Shown here in pieces: positions 53,161 through 59,970 of a stretch of DNA of 64,000 bases. The position numbers and the translations under genes are program-made. Numbering within the stretch: the first letter of the stretch is position 1; each line of letters opens with the position of its first letter. Source of the DNA: Saccharicrinis sp963675435 (lineage in GTDB: Bacteria > Bacteroidota > Bacteroidia > Bacteroidales > Marinilabiliaceae); assembly GCA_963675435.1 (NCBI GenBank), contig OY776216.1:4154001-4218000 (forward strand). Direction: 5' to 3'. Below the pieces are notes generated by a model. It did not search any database. It was not told the DNA's origin and was given only the letters and a program-made list of their open reading frames with translations.

Positions 53161-54585
53161 TTAAGCTTTTTTTATCTCTTGCTCAATATGACTAATTTTA
53201 ACCGTAACCGGATATTTTGCACTTAGGTATTGAGCCAACTGTTCAGCACTGTAAACAGAACGATGCTGCCCACCTGTACAACCAAAATTCACCATTAAAT
53301 GTTTAAAATTTCGCTCAATATACTTTTCTACAGATTGAGAAACCAAAGAAAAAACAGAATCTAAAAATTGTGTCATTTCTGGTTCTTTTGATAAAAACTC
53401 AATTACAGGCTCATCCTTTCCTGTAATATGCTTGTATTCCGGATACCTTCCCGGATTATGAATGGCTCTGCAATCGAAAACAAAACCACCTCCATTACCA
53501 CTCATATCGAAAGGAATTCCCCGTTTATATGAAAAACTATTAATTGTAACAGTTAGTGCATTGATCTTTTTTAATCGTTCATTATTAACCAATGACCCTA
53601 GAACTCTGTTTAATTCCGGAACATCAATTGATAAAGGTTTATTTTTAAGCAGATAAGAGATATTTTGCAATGCAAAAGGAATACTCTTCAGGAAATGCTC
53701 TTTCTTTTCGTAAAACCCCCTGAATCCATAAGCTCCCATAGCCTGCATTATACGTATATAAACATATCCTGAAAAATGTTGCTTAAACAACTCTTCATCA
53801 ACTTCCTTGTTCTTTTTAAGTTCATCAATATAAAAAGCCAACAACTCATCTCTCATTGAAGGAGAAATATCCGCTTTCCCGTCATAGAGTAAGGAAGCCA
53901 GATCATACTGCAAAGCACCTTTCCGTCCACCCTGATAATCAATGAACCAAGGTTCTCCCTGCTTTACCATTACATTTCTGGATTGAAAATCGCGATATAA
54001 AAAATAATCATGTTCTGCAGTCAATAAAAACTCAATTAACTTATTAAAATCATCCTCAAGTGCCTGTTCATCAAAAGAAACCTGAGCTAATTTTAAGAAG
54101 TAATATTTAAAGTAGTGCAAATCCCAAAGCATGGATTGACGATCAAAAGCTTTACGTGGATAGCACAAATCAAAATCAAGTCCTTCAGTTCCCTTCAATT
54201 GAAATTTGATTAATTCTTTAAGGGTCTTTTTATATAATTCAATTAATTCAGAAGACATTTCTTCTCCCGTTCTGTTTTCTTGCAAAAAGTCAAAAAGAGT
54301 GGTATGTCCAAGATCTTCTATTAAATAAATCCCTTCTTCTAAATTTTGAGAAAACACCTGAGGTACATTTAATCCCTGAGCATAAAAATGCGCTGTAAAT
54401 CCAATAAAAGCTTTATTTTCTTTCTCATCTTCATTAAAAACTCCAAGCGCACATTTATCTCCACCACAAATTCGAACATATTCTCTATATGATCCCGATG
54501 GCGGAAGTAAGGATAAAGACTCTACCTTTTCGCCCGACCATTGGGTAAACATTTCCATTAACAACTGTTGTTTCTCTAACTTCAT
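53161..54585 (-). CDS. Aminoglycoside-phosphotransferase-like kinase fused to a RapZ C-terminal domain
   Basis: 474 residues. Residues 1 to about 330 are an APH/AmgK-type kinase with the catalytic loop YRDFQSRNVMV (Asp and Asn) and the metal motif FIDYQGG. Residues 345-470 are a RapZ C-terminal domain: INSFSYKRGIPFDMSGNGGGF, CRAIHNPGRYPEYKHITGKD and NFGCTGGQHRSVYSAEQLA. In Enterobacteria RapZ senses glucosamine-6-phosphate through this domain. The fusion next to a MurU-like gene suggests an anomeric MurNAc/GlcNAc kinase with its own sugar-phosphate sensor. The RapZ P-loop half is absent. Such fusions are found in other Bacteroidota. Confidence 0.88.
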   Translation of the reverse strand: MKLEKQQLLMEMFTQWSGEKVESLSLLPPSGSYREYVRICGGDKCALGVFNEDEKENKAFIGFTAHFYAQGLNVPQVFSQNLEEGIYLIEDLGHTTLFDFLQENRTGEEMSSELIELYKKTLKELIKFQLKGTEGLDFDLCYPRKAFDRQSMLWDLHYFKYYFLKLAQVSFDEQALEDDFNKLIEFLLTAEHDYFLYRDFQSRNVMVKQGEPWFIDYQGGRKGALQYDLASLLYDGKADISPSMRDELLAFYIDELKKNKEVDEELFKQHFSGYVYIRIMQAMGAYGFRGFYEKKEHFLKSIPFALQNISYLLKNKPLSIDVPELNRVLGSLVNNERLKKINALTVTINSFSYKRGIPFDMSGNGGGFVFDCRAIHNPGRYPEYKHITGKDEPVIEFLSKEPEMTQFLDSVFSLVSQSVEKYIERNFKHLMVNFGCTGGQHRSVYSAEQLAQYLSAKYPVTVKISHIEQEIKKA

Positions 54586-54594
54586 ATTTTATTA

Positions 54595-55281
54595 TTAAAA
54601 CTGCATATACAACCACGACAGCGTTATAGCTGCAAGTATAGCAGGAAGTAAATTCAAAACTTTTATTTTCTTTATTTCTAAAATATTAATACCTAAACCC
54701 ACCAATAACACTCCACCAACAGCAGTCATATCATTGGTAATTACATCTGAAAAATAATCACCTAAAAAAGCAGTCAATACAGTTAATCCTCCCTGATAAA
54801 TGAAAAGGGGAACTACAGAAAAAGCTACTCCTGTACCAAAGGCTGATGCCAAAGCAATACTGGCAAAACCATCCATAATAGATTTAGTCAGTAATAAATC
54901 AAAACCATTACCCAAACCTTCTTCTATTGCACCCAAAATAGTCATGGAGCCCATACAATACAATAAAAAGGCCGTAACCATTCCTTCCGAAAACCGTTCA
55001 CTACCTAATTTAAACTTATTTTTAAGCTGATTTGCGATGTTCTCTACTCTTGTTTCAAGACGGAGCATTTCACCTAATATTCCTCCTATGATTAAGCTAA
55101 AAACCATTACGAGTAGATGACTACTTTTTAGTGCCATTGAAACACCAAGCACTAAAGTAAATAAACCGATTCCCTGGAAAACAATTTTAATGAATCGTTC
55201 CGGCAATTTTGAGCGAAATAGGATACCTATTAAACTCCCCAAAAGTACGGTTGAAATATTTATAATTGTCCCGGTTATCAT
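54595..55281 (-). CDS. DUF554 family membrane protein
   Basis: 228 residues with six to seven membrane helices. The start MITGTIINISTVLLGSLIGILF and the motifs YCMGSMTILGAIEEGLG and MDGFASIALASAFGTGVAFSVVP are diagnostic of DUF554 (YdfK/YqgA type). The function is unknown; a transporter is plausible. It lies 9 bp before the kinase-RapZ gene on the same strand, so it may head the recycling operon. Confidence 0.88.
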   Translation of the reverse strand: MITGTIINISTVLLGSLIGILFRSKLPERFIKIVFQGIGLFTLVLGVSMALKSSHLLVMVFSLIIGGILGEMLRLETRVENIANQLKNKFKLGSERFSEGMVTAFLLYCMGSMTILGAIEEGLGNGFDLLLTKSIMDGFASIALASAFGTGVAFSVVPLFIYQGGLTVLTAFLGDYFSDVITNDMTAVGGVLLVGLGINILEIKKIKVLNLLPAILAAITLSWLYMQF

Positions 55282-55341
55282 TCGTTTTTATCCAATATCT
55301 AAATTTCTTTCCAAAGATAGAGAAATAGTTAATATTGGGAC

Positions 55342-55369
55342 AAAAATATAGCGTCCAAAGACGCTATAT
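55342..55369 (-). terminator. Terminator after fbp
   Basis: ATATAGCGTC and GACGCTATAT form a 10-bp stem around a four-base loop. On the minus strand it is followed by TTTTG. It lies 65 bp past the fbp stop. Confidence 0.75.
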
Positions 55370-55433
55370 AAGACATTCTATCAAATAAAAAGATGGAATT
55401 TTAAATTTTGAAGAGATTTGATATTTTCTAAGA

Positions 55434-57407
55434 CTAAACTTCTTTTACTTTCACCACCCCTTTACGATAAGCATCCAGAAGCCTGTTTAAATTATCAATT
55501 TGTTCTTTCAAACTTACACCTATATCTGTATCTCCTACTCTAATCCTAACATTAGCATGTTCAATCATATTACGAATAGAAACGATATCATCCTCATCTT
55601 CAATCGCTTTTCGCCTTGACTCAAACGGAGCATGTTCAGCTAATATTAGGTTATAAGAATCATAAATCAGCGTATACCCTGCAATTCCGGTAACTTTTTG
55701 ATACGGACGAGACATTCCTCCATCTATTACAAATAACTTACCTTCTGCTTTTACCGGACTTTCTCCTTTGGTTACTTTTACCGGCACATGACCATTAACA
55801 ATGTGAGACACTTCCGGATCTAAACCAAATTCTTTTAAAATACGACAACAGGTATCTTTATCATCCCGTAATTTGTAATAGCTATTTCCCTCCTCTTTAT
55901 GTGTTTCTTTGTCCTCTATGAAATAACGTTCAAAAGTGGCCATCTTCTTTTTACCAAAAAGCGGAGAATCAGCACCACTCCACAACGACCACATATAATC
56001 CTGATCTTTAATATCCCGGTCCCGATCTTCCCGGTTCAAATAAGCACGTCGACAAATCAAATCATATTGATCACACAATGCCTTACCACTATATTTTTCT
56101 CCATGAAGCGTAACCTGCTTAAATTGTCCTTTATCATCAAGAGGAATACATCCGTGATACAGCAAATTTGAATTGTAAGTTAGATAAGTACTTCCCTTTG
56201 TAAATAAGGTTTTAACATGGCGCTGAAGCTTATCACAATTCAGGAATGAAAAACGTAACTTTTCAATTAAAACCTCTTCCTCTTTTGTTAATTTATAAGG
56301 TTGTTTTGGATTAATTGTTGGAAATAATTTATCCTTTAGTTCGTATGATTTTCCATTAATTAAAACGGTTCCTTCTTCGTAATTTATTTGATCTAGTAAT
56401 AAACGATCATCCATTCCTAATTCTGGATTTCGTTGGATAATTTCGCCCTTAAGTTTCATTTCTAAAATAGAAATAGCTTTATGCATTTTACTGATCAGCT
56501 TAATTTGTGTAGAGCCTAAGTTTTCGGGCGGTGTATTTACCGGAACAAACTCATGACACGGATCATTAGCATAAGCTTTTAAAGCAAAAGTAGCCAATGG
56601 AAGCAAGTTAATTCCATAAGCATCTTCAAGGGTTGATAAATTATTATAACGAGCACTAATTCTGATAACGGCAGCAATACTTGCTTTTATTCCTGTTGCT
56701 GCAGCCATCCAAACAATATCATGGTTTCCCCATTGAATATCTACTGAATGATGATCCTGAATCAAATCCATCACCTTATCAGCATAAGGGCCACGATCAA
56801 AAATATCGCCTATAATATGTAAGCGATCGATTAAAAGTCGTTTAATAAACTTACTAATCGCAATAATAAAATAATTGGCTCTCTCAACTTTTATAACTGA
56901 CTTAATGATACTATCAAAATACAATTCCTTTTTAGCCTTATGCTCATCCAGAAGTTCATCCATCACATAGGCAAAATCAGGTGGCATTGCTTTTCGTATT
57001 TTAGATCGGGTAAACTTATCTGCAGCAACTCTTGCAACCTCAATTAATCTACGAATAGTGATAGAGTACCAATTTTCTAAATCCTCTTCTTCTTTAACGA
57101 TAAGTTCAAGTTTTTCTTCAGGATAATAAATCAATGTAGCCAACTGGTTTCTATCCTTTTCACTTAAAGTATATTGATAAACCGAATCAATTTTTTTGCG
57201 CACCATACCTGATGCATTGCGTAAAACATGACTAAATGTTTCGTATTCGCCGTGAATATCGGTTAAAAAATGCTCACTTCCTTTTGGTAAGTTCAGTATG
57301 GATTCGAGGTTTATGATTTCTGTACAAGCAGCCTGAACGGTTGGAAATTTTTGAGAAAGTAAGTTCAGGTATTTTAACTCATCCTCGCTATATGTATTTT
57401 TTCCCAT
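55434..57407 (-). CDS. fbp: Fructose-1,6-bisphosphatase class III
   Basis: 657 residues, the usual size of the class III enzyme of Firmicutes and Bacteroidota. Gluconeogenic removal of phosphate from fructose-1,6-bisphosphate. Metallophosphatase motifs are clear: FLTDIHGEYETFSHVLRN, IIGDIFDRGPYADKVMDLI and VDIQWGNHDIVWMAAA, plus HVPVKVTKGESPVKAEGKLFVIDGGMSRPY near the C-terminus. A single gene with its own terminator. Confidence 0.95.
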   Translation of the reverse strand: MGKNTYSEDELKYLNLLSQKFPTVQAACTEIINLESILNLPKGSEHFLTDIHGEYETFSHVLRNASGMVRKKIDSVYQYTLSEKDRNQLATLIYYPEEKLELIVKEEEDLENWYSITIRRLIEVARVAADKFTRSKIRKAMPPDFAYVMDELLDEHKAKKELYFDSIIKSVIKVERANYFIIAISKFIKRLLIDRLHIIGDIFDRGPYADKVMDLIQDHHSVDIQWGNHDIVWMAAATGIKASIAAVIRISARYNNLSTLEDAYGINLLPLATFALKAYANDPCHEFVPVNTPPENLGSTQIKLISKMHKAISILEMKLKGEIIQRNPELGMDDRLLLDQINYEEGTVLINGKSYELKDKLFPTINPKQPYKLTKEEEVLIEKLRFSFLNCDKLQRHVKTLFTKGSTYLTYNSNLLYHGCIPLDDKGQFKQVTLHGEKYSGKALCDQYDLICRRAYLNREDRDRDIKDQDYMWSLWSGADSPLFGKKKMATFERYFIEDKETHKEEGNSYYKLRDDKDTCCRILKEFGLDPEVSHIVNGHVPVKVTKGESPVKAEGKLFVIDGGMSRPYQKVTGIAGYTLIYDSYNLILAEHAPFESRRKAIEDEDDIVSIRNMIEHANVRIRVGDTDIGVSLKEQIDNLNRLLDAYRKGVVKVKEV

Positions 57408-57697
57408 ATTATATATTTGTTATGTGCAAACGCTCTGAAGCTCAAAATCACTTTTGAATTCCAGATCATACACGATCTTTTACTATTTAAGAAGCCCCAC
57501 GAATCCAACCAACAAATTGCATATTCCTCATTCTAAACAAGTAAACTCTAAATAAAGTTGTCAAAAAGTCGATTAAAAAAGAAAGAGCACTACATTAAAC
57601 TACTATCGGTAACAGAAATTTGGTTCTGTATAAAACCTTATCATAAGGTATACAAAGTAAAAATATAACAATAAAGTTATTTATCTGGCTTTATCTT
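57408..57697. other. Gene-free stretch between the LexA-like gene and fbp
   Basis: 290 bp with no supported gene. It must contain the fbp promoter on the minus strand. No strong hairpin with a T-run ends the repressor gene. Confidence 0.4.
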
Positions 57698-58504
57698 TTA
57701 CTCTTTCCAGCCCATGCGCTCTTTTATACGAATAATTTCTTGTTGTAAACCTGCAACAGTTTGTTCTAAATCTGGTGTTTCATCTTGTATTTCGGGCATC
57801 ATATTACTGATATAATGTACAAACTGCCATACCTCACAAATACCCTCTGCTGCAATTTTATAAGGTTTATAAAGAGGATTTAAAGAATGCAAAAGCAACA
57901 CTTTTTCTTCATCCAGTTTATTTTCAACAATTTTAAATACAACCCCATCATCCTGGGTCACTATAATACAAGGCGTTCCGGTTTTTATATTTCTCCAATC
58001 CAATAAAAACTCACCGGTTACCCACGAACCACTTGGAACCGGAAGCATTGAATCTCCGGATATTTGAAAGGTTCTGTATTTTTTTTCGCTCGATAAAAAT
58101 GGTAATTGAAAAACTGGTAATTCTTTAACATATTCAGGATCAGAAAATCCGGCGGTGTATCCGGCCTTAGCCTTTTCTGGTACCAACTCTATATTTTCTC
58201 TATTTTCGGAATCTACAGTTGACACCAATACTCTTAATCCACTCCCCTTTAAAAATACATCGAATCCATTTTCCAGTTGCGAAAGCTGACTTTCACGAAG
58301 CGACTTTAAATCCACTTTTATTAAAGTGTCTATAGCAACATTAAAATAACCGGAAAAAGCTACCAAAACAGTAACACTTGGCTGTGCCACTCCGTTTTCG
58401 TATCCACTCAATGTAGATCGCTTCATATTTAAGGCTACAGCCACATCATCTTGCGTCCGTTTTCGGCGCTTACGTAAGAATTTAATATTTGAACTAAAAA
58501 ACAT
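57698..58504 (-). CDS. LexA-like self-cleaving repressor (HTH plus S24 peptidase)
   Basis: 268 residues from ATG 58504 (MFFSSNIKFLRKRRKRTQDD); an upstream ATG adds nine residues. An N-terminal HTH_3 domain (KRTQDDVAVALNMKRSTLSGYENG) binds DNA. The C-terminal S24 domain has the nucleophile Ser152 in ISGDSMLPV and the Lys191 base in GVVFKIV. A candidate Ala-Gly cut site is at 114-115 in KAKAGYT. The protein ends in a coiled helix. It faces dinB across 173 bp that hold three related dyads, so it probably represses itself and the polymerase genes and is inactivated after DNA damage. The HTH is of the cI/XRE type rather than the classic LexA winged helix. Confidence 0.85.
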   Translation of the reverse strand: MFFSSNIKFLRKRRKRTQDDVAVALNMKRSTLSGYENGVAQPSVTVLVAFSGYFNVAIDTLIKVDLKSLRESQLSQLENGFDVFLKGSGLRVLVSTVDSENRENIELVPEKAKAGYTAGFSDPEYVKELPVFQLPFLSSEKKYRTFQISGDSMLPVPSGSWVTGEFLLDWRNIKTGTPCIIVTQDDGVVFKIVENKLDEEKVLLLHSLNPLYKPYKIAAEGICEVWQFVHYISNMMPEIQDETPDLEQTVAGLQQEIIRIKERMGWKE

Positions 58505-58562
58505 ACTTCGTGATAAAAAAGATATGAACAACTAAATCTCCTGAAAATGTTCTACTTCACTT

Positions 58563-58579
58563 CGATTATTTACTAGTCA
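58563..58579. promoter_or_regulatory. Operator-like dyad 1
   Basis: CGATTA-TTTAC-TAGTCA, 10 of 12 half-site positions identical to the TGATTA-N5-TAATCA dyad at 58648. It is the site nearest the repressor gene, 59 bp from its start. Confidence 0.55.
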
Positions 58580-58614
58580 AAACAGAAAATAAAACAGGCT
58601 TTCACTTTCAAATA

Positions 58615-58630
58615 TAATCATTTTTGATTA
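58615..58630. promoter_or_regulatory. Operator-like dyad 2
   Basis: TAATCA-TTTT-TGATTA, a perfect 16-bp inverted repeat made of the same hexamers as dyads 1 and 3 but facing the other way. It is central in the repressor-dinB gap. Confidence 0.6.
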
Positions 58631-58647
58631 ATTTATAAACACAACTT

Positions 58648-58664
58648 TGATTATTTTCTAATCA
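58648..58664. promoter_or_regulatory. Operator-like dyad 3
   Basis: TGATTA-TTTTC-TAATCA, perfect 6-bp half-sites with a 5-bp spacer, 14 bp before the dinB start codon. Its position would block initiation or elongation at dinB. Confidence 0.6.
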
Positions 58665-58677
58665 TTACATAAAAAAG

Positions 58678-59829
58678 ATGTCTGGTAGTCAACGACAAAT
58701 AGTACATATGGATTTAGATACATTTTTTGTATCTGTGGAGCGGTTACATAACAGCGTTTTAAATGGCAAGCCTGTAATTATTGGAGGCATGTCCGACAGA
58801 GGTGTTGTTTCGGGATGTAGTTATGAAGCTCGTAAATTTGGCGTACACTCAGCCATGCCAATGAAAATGGCACGACAGCTATGTGGCGATGCTTATTTTA
58901 TCAGAGGCGATATGGATGAATACTCTAAACAATCGCGCATTGTAACTGAAATTATTGCAGAAAGAGCTCCTGTTTACGAAAAAGCATCTATTGATGAGCA
59001 TTATATGGATTTAACCGGAATGGATCGTTTTTTTGGTTGTTTAAAATGGAGCCAGGAACTTCGCCAGACTATTATTAAAGAAACCGGCTTACCGATTTCT
59101 TTTGGATTATCAACCAATAAAACGGTGTCGAAAATTGCTACCGGAGAAGCAAAACCTAATGGTAAAATGGAAGTAATTCCAACTCATATACAACCATTTT
59201 TAAATCCGCTATCCATAAAAAAAATACCTATGCTTGGTCCTAAAACGTATCAATTATTACGCTCTATGGGAGTGGTTAATATTGAAACGTTAAGTCAGGT
59301 TCCTATTGATATGATGCAACGGGTTTTGGGCAAAAACGGTATTACCCTTTGGAAAAAAGCCAACGGAATAGACCCTACTCCGGTCATTAAGTATATGGAA
59401 CAAAAGTCTATGAGTACAGAGCGAACCTTTGAACAGGATACAACCGACATTCGCTATTTAAACGAATTGATTATTCGCATGGCAGAAAAACTGGCTTTTG
59501 AACTCCGTACCAAACAAAAGCTAACCGGATGCATATCTGTAAAAATAAAGTATTCAAATTTTGATACACATTCACTGCAAAAGAAGATTACTTATACGTC
59601 ATTCGACCATGATATTATTTCAGTAGCACAGGATCTTTTTAAGCGAGTATATACCAGGCGAATGCTCATACGTTTACTCGGAATCAAACTTAGTAGCTTA
59701 ATTACAGGAACGCAGCAATTGAATTTATTTGAAGATACTCCGGAAACAGTAAACCTGTATCAAACCATGGATAAAATAAGAAAACGCTATGGAAAAAATG
59801 CAATTGGAAGGGCTGCCGCCATGCGGTAG
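58678..59829 (+). CDS. dinB: DNA polymerase IV (Y family)
   Basis: 383 residues. Error-prone translesion polymerase. The palm has VHMDLDTFFVSVE (catalytic Asp12), RGVVSGCSYEARKFGVHSAMP and KASIDEHYMDLTG (catalytic Asp-Glu; the usual EAY reads EHY here). A helix-hairpin-helix follows (KKIPMLGPKTYQLLRSMGVVNIETL), then the little-finger domain. QLNLFED near the end (about 346-352) resembles a QLxLF beta-clamp-binding motif. It lies between the LexA-like repressor and dnaE, with dnaE 141 bp downstream. Confidence 0.94.
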   Translation: MSGSQRQIVHMDLDTFFVSVERLHNSVLNGKPVIIGGMSDRGVVSGCSYEARKFGVHSAMPMKMARQLCGDAYFIRGDMDEYSKQSRIVTEIIAERAPVYEKASIDEHYMDLTGMDRFFGCLKWSQELRQTIIKETGLPISFGLSTNKTVSKIATGEAKPNGKMEVIPTHIQPFLNPLSIKKIPMLGPKTYQLLRSMGVVNIETLSQVPIDMMQRVLGKNGITLWKKANGIDPTPVIKYMEQKSMSTERTFEQDTTDIRYLNELIIRMAEKLAFELRTKQKLTGCISVKIKYSNFDTHSLQKKITYTSFDHDIISVAQDLFKRVYTRRMLIRLLGIKLSSLITGTQQLNLFEDTPETVNLYQTMDKIRKRYGKNAIGRAAAMR

Positions 59830-59840
59830 AAAGTAAAATA

Positions 59841-59934
59841 GTTCACAGCCTCCAGTAGGCAGTATTCAGTAAGCAATAGACAGTAGACAGTCTCCAGACA
59901 ACTTACCGAAAACTGATGACTGTGAGCTGTGAAC
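59841..59934. repeat. REP-like inverted repeat between dinB and dnaE
   Basis: GTTCACAGC (59841-59849) and GCTGTGAAC (59926-59934) bracket several degenerate copies of CAGTAGACAGT and CTGATGACTG. It is related in style to the repeats at 25391 and 32869. A GTG frame runs through its end into dnaE and would falsely lengthen that protein. Confidence 0.6.
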
Positions 59935-59970
59935 CAAGAACTGATGACTGAGAACGGAAAACGGAGAACA

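Noticed and set aside
59929..59970. GTG-initiated extension of dnaE
   Set aside because: These codons lie in or beside a REP-like repeat, and the PHP domain begins at the ATG at 59971.
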